DNA of 21,174 bases, taken from assembly GCA_937926755.1 (NCBI GenBank), contig CALBBA010000007.1, positions 1 to 21,174 on the forward strand, read 5' to 3'. Position numbers and translations under genes: made by a program. Shown here piece by piece: positions 1 to 5,994 of the stretch. The stretch comes from an uncultured Collinsella sp. GTDB taxonomy: Bacteria > Actinomycetota > Coriobacteriia > Coriobacteriales > Coriobacteriaceae. The notes beneath the pieces are model-generated. The model saw only the letters and a list, made by a program, of their open reading frames with translations. It ran no database searches and had not been told where the DNA came from. How positions within the stretch are numbered: position 1 is the first letter of the stretch; each line of letters begins with the position of its first letter.

Positions 1-15
1 GACGTAGACCCCCAT
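1..15 (-). CDS. possible start of next leftward gene (partial)
   Basis: An ATG at position 15 opens a frame (MGVYV) that runs off the left edge, 10 bases after the stop of the preceding gene. Only five codons are visible and there is no convincing ribosome binding site, so this rests only on the tight spacing seen elsewhere in the operon. In phages of this type a terminase or another packaging gene often follows the HNH gene, but nothing here identifies it. Confidence 0.2.
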
Positions 16-25
16 CTCGTTGGTT

Positions 26-280
26 TTACGATTTCACCGCCCCTACCCCGTTTGGGTCGGTTTCGAATGCTGTTTGGAATGCGTTGATTGCGTTTTTGAA
101 GCGTTTGATGAGTTCGTTTGTGCTTGGTGGCATCAGCTTGGCGATGGCACGCTCGGAGTCGATGACCTCGTAGCGGTATGTTCTGTTGACGTGCACTGGA
201 ATGTTGACCGTGAAGCTGCTGATTGGGAATGTCTTGTCGTTAATTTCTGCGGTGAGTGTTAGGTTGACTGGCTGTTGCAT
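26..280 (-). CDS. hypothetical protein, 84 aa
   Basis: I do not recognise the family. The start at 280 is preferred because AAGGAG lies 7 bases upstream. A longer version beginning at 298 (90 aa) would give an ATGA overlap with the HNH stop but has no good ribosome binding site. The N-terminal half alternates hydrophobic and polar residues (beta-strand-like) and the C-terminal half looks helical. There are no cysteines, signal peptide or membrane segment. It follows the HNH endonuclease directly and is probably co-transcribed with it. Confidence 0.7.
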   Translation of the reverse strand: MQQPVNLTLTAEINDKTFPISSFTVNIPVHVNRTYRYEVIDSERAIAKLMPPSTNELIKRFKNAINAFQTAFETDPNGVGAVKS

Positions 281-294
281 TGCTGTCTCCTTGC

Positions 295-603
295 TCATGC
301 TGTCTTAATCCATTGCCTGCTTAGTGTTCCGATTGGTGCGGGCGGGTCACTGTTGCCTCTTAGTCGGTTGCAGCTGGTGTGTGAGGGCTTGAAGCCTGCC
401 GGGTCGAATTGGAGTTCGGGATGCTTGCTGACTGGGAACATGTGATCTAGGTTGAATGAGTCATCTATGGTGTTCTTGACTGCGTTGTAGTCGATTGGCA
501 TGCCACACAACCAGCAGACCGCATGCTGTGCCTTGCATTGGTTGAAGAATGCGGCCTTGTCTTTTTCGAATTGGCGACTTGTCTTGCGGACTCTTCCTGG
601 CAT
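295..603 (-). CDS. HNH endonuclease, 102 aa
   Basis: This is a small metal-dependent HNH nuclease. The visible motif is a zinc-type CWLC pair (C30, C33), then an LDH motif with catalytic H54, then HTSCN (H75, C78, N79) followed by RLRGN. The length is typical of free-standing phage HNH proteins. The start at 603 is chosen because AAAGGCGG lies just upstream; the frame stays open further upstream but runs through the tRNA-like RNA. In many siphophages such proteins sit next to the terminase genes and take part in DNA packaging or cos cleavage. That role is inferred here from family and position. The stop overlaps the longer possible start of the next gene. Confidence 0.88.
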   Translation of the reverse strand: MPGRVRKTSRQFEKDKAAFFNQCKAQHAVCWLCGMPIDYNAVKNTIDDSFNLDHMFPVSKHPELQFDPAGFKPSHTSCNRLRGNSDPPAPIGTLSRQWIKTA

Positions 604-617
604 TGATTCACCGCCTT

Positions 618-776
618 TGGTGCTTCGGGCTGGAGTCGAACCAGCGCGTGGTGTGGGATGCACTGTCTTTGTCATCACGGGCATTCGATTTAAAGAAGTA
701 GGAAGCCATGGCCGGTTTGGTGTCCGTCCTAGGTATCTGTGCTATCCCTTGTGCTCTGCCACTGAGCTACCGAAGC
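618..776 (-). ncRNA. tRNA-like RNA with expanded anticodon arm, 159 nt
   Basis: Read on the minus strand, the ends form a textbook tRNA. The acceptor stem GCTTCGG (776-770) pairs perfectly with CCGAAGC (628-622), followed by discriminator A and an encoded CCA (620-618). A canonical D-arm GCTC/GAGC occupies 767-753. The T-arm GCTGG-TTCGACT-CCAGC is perfect (645-629). In place of the 17-base anticodon arm there are about 106 bases. These can close into a stem of GGGAT, a bulged A and GCAC, pairing with GTGC-ATCCC. The insert is far shorter than a group I intron. A strong promoter lies directly upstream and the HNH gene follows. It could be an interrupted tRNA, a tmRNA-like or decoy RNA, or a decayed tRNA. 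The perfect helices argue against decay. No anticodon can be assigned. Confidence 0.7.
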
Positions 777-786
777 TGATATGAAT

Positions 787-816
787 AATGGTCCAACCCT
801 TTCAGGCTGAACCATT
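787..816 (-). other. 12-bp hairpin between promoter and tRNA-like RNA
   Basis: AATGGTTCAGCC pairs with GGTTGGACCATT on the minus-strand RNA through 12 consecutive pairs, including two G-U pairs, around a 6-base loop. It lies between the predicted transcription start near 825 and the tRNA-like 5' end at 776. The following sequence is only moderately U-rich, so it may be a leader or processing element, or a weak terminator for the upstream early operon. Confidence 0.55.
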
Positions 817-820
817 TTAC

Positions 821-859
821 TACTGTACGACAGTATAGCATTTTAATTGTGACAGTCAA
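821..859 (-). promoter_or_regulatory. strong promoter with overlapping palindromic operator
   Basis: The minus strand carries -35 TTGACT (859-854), a 16-base spacer and -10 TATACT (837-832) preceded by TG, an extended -10. A perfect-arm palindrome, TACTGT-ACG-ACAGTA, spans 821-835 over the -10 and start site and looks like a repressor or activator site. It would drive the tRNA-like RNA, the HNH gene and possibly the packaging genes. The -35 lies inside the 3' end of the zinc-finger/HTH gene. Confidence 0.7.
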
Positions 860-1595
860 GCATGGCGGTTATTTCTCCGAGGTTGAACACGTACTCTCCT
901 TTGTGTTTTGTCGGCGTGGCGTGGAGTTTGCCTCTGGTGAGCCATTGGCGGATCTGGTCGCTTGTGCAGTGGATGTCCATTTTGGAGAGGTATCTTGCGA
1001 CTTCGACTGGTTTTCCGGTGTATTCGAGTTGCCAGAGTTTGTTGTCGCGGGTGGCTTTGATGGCTTGGACTCCGCCTTGCCATTTGCAGTGCGGGCATGT
1101 CCATTCGTCGGCCTGTGGCGTGCTGGTGGCTTGGTGGCCGCATTGTGGGCATGTGCCGATGATGACCATTGCCTCTTCTGGTGTCAAGGCCGTCTCGTTG
1201 CGTCTGCTGATGTGTTCCAGGGCGGTGTAGTCGTCTGCTGCGGTGCTCATGCTGAGGATGGTGTGTTTGTTGGCCGTGATCTTCTTCCATGCCTTGTCCC
1301 ACGGGAGATTGCTGTAGCGTGCGTTGATTTTGCCTGCTTGTTCGGCGAGCCACGCTTCGGAATCGGTGATGAGGGCTTGCGCTCTCGTGTCGATTGGCAT
1401 TGGCGCGCTGCCTCGGCTTGGCGCGTGGCCCGTGGCTCCGATGTGCGCTTGCTTGAGCATGATGGAGCTTAATGCTGGCAGTTGGACGTGTCCGAGCTGT
1501 CTGATGAGCGCCCAGTAGTTTTCTCGGCAGCTGGCGCAGAGTAGATTCGCTGCGATCGGCTTCATTGGCTTCTGGCAGTGCTGGCAGTTGGTCAA
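843..1595 (-). CDS. zinc-ribbon and helix-turn-helix protein, 250 aa
   Basis: Two cysteine clusters are visible: C4/C7 with C20/C23 at the N-terminus, and C149/C152 with C167/C170 in the middle, each a zinc-ribbon arrangement. Residues about 198-245 resemble a MerR/excisionase-type helix-turn-helix (EVARYLS, then IRQWLTRGKL, then a basic wing). The protein is therefore probably DNA-binding. The start is TTG at 1595, overlapping the previous stop as TTGA, with AAGGAG 8 bases upstream. It is the last gene of the early operon, immediately before the promoter of the next unit. That position suits a late-gene regulator, but this is inference only. Confidence 0.8.
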   Translation of the reverse strand: MTNCQHCQKPMKPIAANLLCASCRENYWALIRQLGHVQLPALSSIMLKQAHIGATGHAPSRGSAPMPIDTRAQALITDSEAWLAEQAGKINARYSNLPWDKAWKKITANKHTILSMSTAADDYTALEHISRRNETALTPEEAMVIIGTCPQCGHQATSTPQADEWTCPHCKWQGGVQAIKATRDNKLWQLEYTGKPVEVARYLSKMDIHCTSDQIRQWLTRGKLHATPTKHKGEYVFNLGEITAMLDCHN

Positions 1596-1735
1596 AGTCG
1601 AGTCTCCTTGTCGTGCTGGCGGATGATCGCGGCGACTTCCGCTTTCGGCACCTGCGGCACGAGCGGCGCGATCTCGTCAAGCGCGTAACCGGCCTGATGC
1701 CATTTGATGATCATGTCTTCGAGCATTTTCTTCAT
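1592..1735 (-). CDS. small helical protein, 47 aa
   Basis: The ATG at 1735 overlaps the previous stop (ATGA) and has GGAGG 7 bases upstream. The sequence, starting MKKMLEDMIIKWHQAGY and containing an AEVAAIIRQH segment, looks like a small two-helix or HTH-like domain in which residues about 19-40 could form helix-turn-helix. Family not recognised. It is translationally coupled on both sides. Confidence 0.65.
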   Translation of the reverse strand: MKKMLEDMIIKWHQAGYALDEIAPLVPQVPKAEVAAIIRQHDKETRL

Positions 1736-1956
1736 TTGTATTCCTCCACGGTGTCGCAGCCGATGGTCTTGCCATGGTCGGTCAGACAGACCCATGTCAC
1801 GTCGCCGGTCTTGACCGTCGTCATGCCGTAATCGGGATGCGTGCCCGCATAACAAGACACGTAGATGCATATTCCCGCCAGCAAGAGCATTGAGGCGACG
1901 AATACCACCAGTGCGCCAATAATAATTTTCTCAACCTTGTCCAATCCGCCCATCAT
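1732..1956 (-). CDS. small membrane protein, 74 aa
   Basis: One strong membrane segment (about residues 11-35, IIIGALVVFVASMLLLAGICIYV) follows a short charged N-terminus. The C-terminal 40 residues are polar and carry a cysteine pair (C57, C67) that may lie outside the cytoplasm. The start ATG at 1956 overlaps the previous stop (ATGA), with AAGGA upstream. Function unknown. Small membrane proteins in phage early operons sometimes act in exclusion or host takeover, but nothing here proves it. Confidence 0.7.
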   Translation of the reverse strand: MMGGLDKVEKIIIGALVVFVASMLLLAGICIYVSCYAGTHPDYGMTTVKTGDVTWVCLTDHGKTIGCDTVEEYK

Positions 1957-2153
1957 TCACCGTCCTTTTCGATTTCGATGATCTCCTTGTATGGGTTTTC
2001 GCTTGTATATTGCGGGAAATCGCATTCCTGGTCTTTCCAGCCGGCCGCGTAGCCTTCCTGCCATGCCTTGCGGCGCTCGTGTCTCAACCATTCCAGGCTG
2101 TACATTGTTTCCGATTCCAAGCTGCACATGGTTACCGGTTCGTCGTGTTTCAT
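1953..2153 (-). CDS. hypothetical acidic protein, 66 aa
   Basis: The start at 2153 is set by AGGAGG 5 bases upstream and an ATGA overlap with the replication initiator stop. The middle (YSLEWLRHERRKAWQEGY) looks helical and the C-terminus is acidic. The pattern EGYAAGWKDQE resembles short phage proteins seen near replication genes, but I cannot name a family. Confidence 0.65.
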   Translation of the reverse strand: MKHDEPVTMCSLESETMYSLEWLRHERRKAWQEGYAAGWKDQECDFPQYTSENPYKEIIEIEKDGE

Positions 2154-2935
2154 GATTCCTCCTTGTTGAGTCTGTCGGCTAATTCGCAGGCCTTTTCGTC
2201 TGCCTGCGCCGTTTCTTCGTCGCGTCCGAGCGCTTCGAGCACGTGAGAGCATTTCCACGTGTGCACGTGGCGTTTCGAGGGTGGGATGCCGCTCATTCTG
2301 GCTCGACGTTGGCACCAGCCCTTCCACAGGCGCGTCCAGTCGGCTATCGTGCGGTTTTCGCCATAATGTCGGCTTAAGAACGCGTTCCACGCGTCCGACA
2401 AGTCGAGATTCGGATAGTCGCGGATTATGGCGGCATTGGCATGGGCCTTCTCCGTCATTAGCTCGAAATCGCTTACGCCGATTTCTTTGGAGAAAGAAGA
2501 AGAATATTCTTCTTTCTCTTTCTTTGGTGTTCTGGTGTTCTGGTGTTTCTGGGATGTAGCGCCGTTACGCGATGCATGTAACGCCGTTACATCGTCGTTT
2601 TCACGATGCCTGGCGACGCGTTCGGCGGTCTTCTTGCGGGAGCGCAGCACCTGCTCACGACTGCGGTTGTGCTCGGTGTAATCATGGACCACGTAGCCTT
2701 CATCGACCTCTTCGAGCATGTTTTCCATAAGCAGGAGCCGCAGCTCCTCATCGGTGGCGCGGAGTACGTACCTCATGTCTCGACGGCTCACGTATCCATC
2801 CGTGAGATTATCGCCGCAGAAGCTCAGTATCATGCAGAAACGCGCCACTGCAGCAGGGCACTCGTCCATCAGTTCGAGCACCTTGCCGTTCAGATAGAAG
2901 CCGTTAACGAGCTGCACGTAACCACGCCTTGCCAT
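2150..2935 (-). CDS. phage replication initiator / replisome organizer, 261 aa
   Basis: The N-terminal 110 residues form a winged-helix-like domain (VQLVNGFYLNGKVLEL, then VSRRDMRYVLRATDEELRLLL, then a YVVHDYTEHNRSR wing) followed by a basic RSRKKTAERVARHRE helix, as in actinophage and Gram-positive phage initiators. A polar linker follows. The C-terminal domain (about 170-215: LSDAWNAFLSRHYGENRTIADWTRLWKGW) resembles helicase-loading segments of DnaD/DnaT-type proteins. The start at 2935 has GGAGG just upstream and a TGATG overlap. The linker DNA holds tandem repeats and palindromes typical of an origin placed inside an initiator gene. The role is inferred from architecture, not from a search. 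Confidence 0.75.
   Translation of the reverse strand: MARRGYVQLVNGFYLNGKVLELMDECPAAVARFCMILSFCGDNLTDGYVSRRDMRYVLRATDEELRLLLMENMLEEVDEGYVVHDYTEHNRSREQVLRSRKKTAERVARHRENDDVTALHASRNGATSQKHQNTRTPKKEKEEYSSSFSKEIGVSDFELMTEKAHANAAIIRDYPNLDLSDAWNAFLSRHYGENRTIADWTRLWKGWCQRRARMSGIPPSKRHVHTWKCSHVLEALGRDEETAQADEKACELADRLNKEES
2497..2590. repeat. candidate replication origin inside initiator gene
   Basis: Within the initiator linker lie an 18-bp perfect palindrome AAGAAGAATATTCTTCTT (2497-2514), three tandem octamers TGGTGTTC, TGGTGTTC and TGGTGTTT (2525-2548), and alternating copies of CGTTAC at 2563-2568, 2578-2583 (inverted) and 2585-2590. The first part is purine/pyrimidine-biased and AT-rich. Origins within the initiator gene are well known in lambdoid and many Gram-positive phages. 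The assignment is inferred. Confidence 0.5.
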
Positions 2936-3114
2936 CAATCCTCCCCTCTTGTGATTCCGTTGTATGCCATCCAGATGGCCTCCTGCCGTGGCGTGGTGCA
3001 GGGCAGGCCGGTGTAGTTGGTGTTCGCCCAGCCGCTTCCCACATGTGGTTTCGCCATCGCGTCCAGGGCTTCGGCGATTTCCACGATGTCGGGTGCCGGG
3101 TCGAGCGTCACCAT
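2935..3114 (-). CDS. hypothetical protein, 59 aa
   Basis: The ATG at 3114 overlaps the preceding zinc-ribbon gene by 7 bases, and the stop overlaps the initiator start (TGATG). A WANTNYTGLPCTTPRQEAIW segment ahead of AYNGITRGED suggests a folded small protein. Family not recognised. The RBS is weak, so translation is probably coupled. Its place directly ahead of the initiator suggests a replication accessory role at most. Confidence 0.6.
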   Translation of the reverse strand: MVTLDPAPDIVEIAEALDAMAKPHVGSGWANTNYTGLPCTTPRQEAIWMAYNGITRGED

Positions 3115-3242
3115 GCCAAGCCATCCATGACCGCCTGCTGAGCGGACACCAGGCGGTATCCGCAGTACGGGCAGGTGACGTAATATGCGCCGACGGTCTC
3201 GCCGCAGTGGGCGCATTCCACGTATCTGATCGTATTGCTCAT
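3108..3242 (-). CDS. small zinc-ribbon protein, 44 aa
   Basis: The frame starts at ATG 3242, overlapping the previous stop as ATGA. It holds two knuckles, CAHC (C10, C13) and CPYC (C24, C27), 10 residues apart, a minimal zinc ribbon. No other domain fits in this length. Such mini-ribbons are common in actinophage early operons and may bind nucleic acid or proteins. The specific role is unknown. Confidence 0.7.
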   Translation of the reverse strand: MSNTIRYVECAHCGETVGAYYVTCPYCGYRLVSAQQAVMDGLAW

Positions 3243-3556
3243 TCGCTTACCGCCTTCCGTGCGATTTCGAGCATTTCCTTGGCCTGTCTGATATATTCCT
3301 CCTGGAAGCCGGGAATCTCACCGGCATAATCCCATGCGTCATCTTCGTCCTTCGCCACATAGTCGCTTTCGATGCCATCCCATTCGCAGCTGTTCCAGCA
3401 GAGCCGTTTCGCCACGGCCTCCACCTCGGCGTCGGTTGGTGGAGCGGAACGTCCGGCCATGTACGCTGTACCGGCAAGCTCCCGAACCGTCTGAAAAGTC
3501 AAATCATCATCCATGCCACGCTCGTAAGCGTTGGCCTCGTCAAGCATGATGCTCAA
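3239..3556 (-). CDS. hypothetical acidic protein, 105 aa
   Basis: I favour the TTG start at 3556: it overlaps the upstream stop as TTGA and has GAGG 5 bases away. The first ATG (3547) lies too far from that site. The protein is acidic, with a central ELAGTAYMAGRSAPPTDAEVEAVAKRL segment and a DDAWDYAGEIPGF stretch, ending in a helix. Function unknown. It forms part of the tightly overlapped early operon. Confidence 0.65.
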   Translation of the reverse strand: MSIMLDEANAYERGMDDDLTFQTVRELAGTAYMAGRSAPPTDAEVEAVAKRLCWNSCEWDGIESDYVAKDEDDAWDYAGEIPGFQEEYIRQAKEMLEIARKAVSE

Positions 3557-4032
3557 TTTGTCCTCTTTCCGTTTGCTTTGACCATTGCCCACAGGATTTC
3601 GCTTGCGGGCCGTCGCCGGTATGACAGGTCGTTGTAGGACTGCACATAGTTGAGAATCAGTTTCGAGCCGGTCGAATCCGGTGTCAGGATCGCGTTCACA
3701 CGCGGCGGCACCATCTTCCGCCACACAATCTCGTCGCACAATTCCTTCGTGCAGACGAGGAAGTTTGAATCACCGTAGAAGGTCAGGCCGTTGCCGCTCG
3801 TGAAGTCAGCCATGCATGACTTGACCTCGTAGAACTCGAAGCAGCCTTTTTCAACGCTTGCGGGCACCGGTTCGCCGTTGATGTTCCAAGGTTTGAAGCC
3901 AACGTAATCCACTCGCCGCTCGTCAGGCGTGTTCCGGTCGAAATTGACCTCACTCGCCCAAAAAGCGGTCTGATTCTTCAACCTCTTCTCGACCAGCTTG
4001 GACAGCATGGCGGTGGTCTCAGCCCTGCTCAT
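3553..4032 (-). CDS. PD-(D/E)XK nuclease-like protein, 159 aa
   Basis: The order E28, then D42 in RRVDYVGF, then E69-V-K71 in FEFYEVKS matches the spacing of a PD-(D/E)XK nuclease core, with hydrophobic strands on each side. The start at 4032 has AGGAGG 5 bases upstream and an ATGA overlap; an in-frame ATG at 4056 lacks support. Such phage proteins can be single-strand or structure-specific nucleases in recombination or DNA degradation. The assignment rests on motif geometry only, so it could instead be a non-catalytic relative. Confidence 0.6.
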   Translation of the reverse strand: MSRAETTAMLSKLVEKRLKNQTAFWASEVNFDRNTPDERRVDYVGFKPWNINGEPVPASVEKGCFEFYEVKSCMADFTSGNGLTFYGDSNFLVCTKELCDEIVWRKMVPPRVNAILTPDSTGSKLILNYVQSYNDLSYRRRPASEILWAMVKANGKRTN

Positions 4033-4277
4033 TTCTTCCTCCTGAAGTACTTGCATTCATCGTGGTGAAACAGGAACAGGTGAAGTCTCCACACCTTGAC
4101 TGCCAACAGGCCCTTGAGTGTGATCGCATACCCGCCATGGACACGCTTCATGAGCTTCCTATCGGCCAATGATTCAAGTATTCGGGAAAGCTCTTGGTTC
4201 TCTCGTTGTTGCCAGATGTAGTTCATCCCCTCAGCGATATACAGGCAACACATGTCCTTGTCGTATTGACTAATCAT
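4029..4277 (-). CDS. winged-helix-like small protein, 82 aa
   Basis: Residues about 25-62 (ENQELSRILESLADRKLMKRVHGGYAITLKGLLA) have the helix, helix and beta-wing pattern of a winged helix. The C-terminus is basic and aromatic. GGAGG lies 6 bases before ATG 4277, which decides for this start over the adjacent ATG 4280. It overlaps the upstream gene by 8 bases. It is possibly DNA-binding, with targets unknown. Confidence 0.6.
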   Translation of the reverse strand: MISQYDKDMCCLYIAEGMNYIWQQRENQELSRILESLADRKLMKRVHGGYAITLKGLLAVKVWRLHLFLFHHDECKYFRRKK

Positions 4278-4476
4278 CATTAGCCTCCCTCTCAAGGATG
4301 TAGACGTTCGTCGCGGTAACGGCGTTATTACTCAATTCCGTTGGTGGCATGATATCCACCCGCAGAATCTTCCAACCCTCGTTCAGCAACTCTTCAAACA
4401 CACCCATATTCATCAAGGTGCGCTCATCGCCGTAATCACTCCAAAAAAGTGGGCAAACCTTGTACCGTTTATTCAT
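4270..4476 (-). CDS. hypothetical protein, 68 aa
   Basis: The start is well defined: AAGGAGG 7 bases upstream of ATG 4476 and an ATGA overlap. The sequence pattern (two strands flanking a helix, FEELLNEGWKILRVDI, then NVYILERE at the end) resembles small conserved phage proteins in which a short alpha/beta fold reports GW and YILER motifs. I cannot assign a role. Confidence 0.65.
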   Translation of the reverse strand: MNKRYKVCPLFWSDYGDERTLMNMGVFEELLNEGWKILRVDIMPPTELSNNAVTATNVYILEREANDD

Positions 4477-4958
4477 TTCGCGTCCTCCTTCATGAAGACA
4501 ATCCAGTGTGTTCCCGTGCGGTTCGGCTGCTTGTTGCCGAAGAGCGGCTTGTGCGCTGTGAGCTTGAGAATCTGCGATACGGGTATCTGCGTCTCATTCC
4601 ACTTGAAAATCAATGTCCCGTAAGGCTTCAAGACGCGGAAACACTCGTCGAACATGGTCTTAATGTCGGTCTTCCACGTCTCTTGGTCGAGACACCAATA
4701 CTTCTGCACCATGTAGCTCGTATCGCCCGCATTGCGCAGGTGTGGCGGGTCAAGCACGACCATGCGGAACGTCTCATCAGGGAATGGCAGGTCACGATAG
4801 TCCATCAGCATGTCCGGCCTGACATCGAACCTACGCCCATCGCACAATTCCCAGCTTTCATCACGCACATCACCAAAAAGCACGCGATCATCCGACTTGT
4901 CGAACCAGAACATTCGGCCGCCGCAGGCGGGGTCAAGAACAGGTTGGTACGCGCTCAT
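4473..4958 (-). CDS. SAM-dependent (DNA) methyltransferase, 161 aa
   Basis: The N-terminus carries LDPACGG (residues 8-14), a motif I for S-adenosylmethionine binding. VVLDPPH (D70-P-P-H73) fits catalytic motif IV of amino-methyltransferases, and FRVLKPYGTLIFKW follows as the next strand. The protein is short, with little room for a target-recognition domain, so specificity may be relaxed. The start at 4958 has AAGGA 6 bases upstream and an ATGA overlap. Methylation of adenine or cytosine amino groups in phage DNA, to resist host restriction, is the usual role, and the neighbouring Lar-like gene fits an anti-restriction pair. An RNA or small-molecule substrate cannot be excluded. Confidence 0.75.
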   Translation of the reverse strand: MSAYQPVLDPACGGRMFWFDKSDDRVLFGDVRDESWELCDGRRFDVRPDMLMDYRDLPFPDETFRMVVLDPPHLRNAGDTSYMVQKYWCLDQETWKTDIKTMFDECFRVLKPYGTLIFKWNETQIPVSQILKLTAHKPLFGNKQPNRTGTHWIVFMKEDAK

Positions 4959-5194
4959 TTCGTATCCTTCCCCTTGTACTCGTCCACGAGTTCTTTCCAC
5001 TGCCTGCTTGCGAGTGCGGCGTGGCTGAACCAGCTTGTAGAGATATGTCCACGTGGACATTGGAGCCGGTAGACTGTGAGTGTTGTCCTTACTTTGCGGC
5101 TCTCGTGGTATTTTTCCGTTTGCCATGCCTTGATTACTGGTAGTCTGCCGCACATTGGACACCCATATTCGTTGTATTTGCGTTTGAACCACAT
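4955..5194 (-). CDS. Lar-like zinc-ribbon protein, 79 aa
   Basis: An early CPMCG knuckle (C12, C15) is followed about 30 residues later by CPRGH and an ASRQWKELVDEYK helix. This arrangement recalls the Lar/restriction-alleviation group, where two metal-binding knuckles precede a W-containing helix. The second knuckle is CxxxH rather than CxxC, so the match is partial. AAGGA lies 6 bases before ATG 5194. It is coupled to the methyltransferase gene (ATGA), which supports an anti-restriction context by inference. Confidence 0.55.
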   Translation of the reverse strand: MWFKRKYNEYGCPMCGRLPVIKAWQTEKYHESRKVRTTLTVYRLQCPRGHISTSWFSHAALASRQWKELVDEYKGKDTK

Positions 5195-5196
5195 AA

Positions 5197-5436
5197 CTAT
5201 TCCTTCGCGTCCTCGCTTTGATTGGGTACCTCGGAAGGCATGGAACCGCTGTAGCCGAGCATGGAACGGCAAAGCTCTAGAATTTCATGGAATGCGTTAA
5301 CTTGGCCGTCATAGAAGTCTCGGTCGCTCTTTCTGCGAACGTCGAATCTGGAAAGTGCGGCTTCATGACAGCGACTTTTCGCCCAGTCGATGATCTCGTT
5401 GAGTGTCTTGTCTTTCTCGGTCACGTTCGTAGCCAT
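5197..5436 (-). CDS. hypothetical helical protein, 79 aa
   Basis: GAGGAG lies 7 bases before ATG 5436, one base after the rusA stop. The protein is mostly charged helix (KTLNEIIDWAKSRCHEAALSRFDVRRKSDRDFYDGQVNAFHEILELCRSML) with a disordered acidic tail. No family recognised. Function unknown. Confidence 0.65.
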   Translation of the reverse strand: MATNVTEKDKTLNEIIDWAKSRCHEAALSRFDVRRKSDRDFYDGQVNAFHEILELCRSMLGYSGSMPSEVPNQSEDAKE

Positions 5437-5437
5437 G

Positions 5438-5830
5438 TCAAAGCTCCTCTTCTTCGATTCGGATGGTGATGTGGTAGACGCCTTTTTCGGTGCTTGGCTC
5501 GCCTAGCCTGTAGTCCGGGCCGACCACGTATCTGGCGTTATCGTCCGGCCAGAAATCGGCTTGTGTGATGGCGTCCAAGATTGCCTTGACCATCGGCGCC
5601 GCGTTCTCAGGATCGAATCTGCCGTGTGTCAAGGGGTGGATGATGGCGGTGACGTGCACTGGCCATTTGGTTGGCGGCTTGAGTTTGCCGCTGTTGATGA
5701 GACTGCGGTAGGTGAGGTAGGCACGTCTTTTCACGACGCTGGTGCGCCGGTATTTCGCCCGCCAGTCTCCACGCTTGTTCTGGGTCCACCAGTAGGCCTT
5801 CGGCACGTCGATGGTGGTTTCCTGCGTCAT
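5438..5830 (-). CDS. rusA: RusA-like Holliday junction resolvase, 130 aa
   Basis: The core RFDPENAAPMVKAILDAI followed by FWPDD matches the RusA signature, in which conserved aspartates bind magnesium and cut Holliday junctions symmetrically (here D73, D86 and D96/D97 are the candidates). The length fits the roughly 120-130 aa family. The start at 5830 has GGAGG 4 bases upstream; an in-frame ATG at 5848 has no site. It lies next to ssb, recT and the YqaJ exonuclease, so it probably resolves recombination intermediates formed during phage replication. Confidence 0.85.
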   Translation of the reverse strand: MTQETTIDVPKAYWWTQNKRGDWRAKYRRTSVVKRRAYLTYRSLINSGKLKPPTKWPVHVTAIIHPLTHGRFDPENAAPMVKAILDAITQADFWPDDNARYVVGPDYRLGEPSTEKGVYHITIRIEEEEL

Positions 5831-5994
5831 TCGTCCTCCAAAATCCAAATGTCGGCATCGCCAATGTCCGCGTAATGGTCTTCGCTTTCGGCCTCACATT
5901 CGGGGCATGGGATGGGGCGCGCCGGATACATCGCGCACCCATGAATCGGACATGTGGGCAGCACGTCCGGCGGCTCAATCCACTCACGAATCAG
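5827..5994 (-). CDS. small zinc-ribbon protein, 55 aa, probable CTG start
   Basis: The frame between ssb and rusA contains CPIHGC (C15, C20) and CPEC (C30, C33) knuckles and an acidic C-terminus, ending with an ATGA overlap onto rusA. There is no ATG start that keeps both knuckles. A CTG at 5994 overlaps the ssb stop as CTGA with GGAGA about 9 bases upstream, copying the ATGA/TTGA/GTGA pattern of neighbouring genes. GTG at 5964 is the alternative. Protein-like composition and the paired cysteines support coding; the start is uncertain. Confidence 0.55.
   Translation of the reverse strand: MIREWIEPPDVLPTCPIHGCAMYPARPIPCPECEAESEDHYADIGDADIWILEDE

Noticed and set aside
618..776. Ordinary tRNA or group I intron-containing tRNA
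   Set aside because: No 17-base anticodon arm can be drawn, and the insert is too short for a group I core; kept as tRNA-like RNA.
856..1680. 274-codon minus-strand frame of basic residues
   Set aside because: Shadow of the zinc-ribbon/HTH gene in another frame, Arg/His-rich as expected of a shadow.
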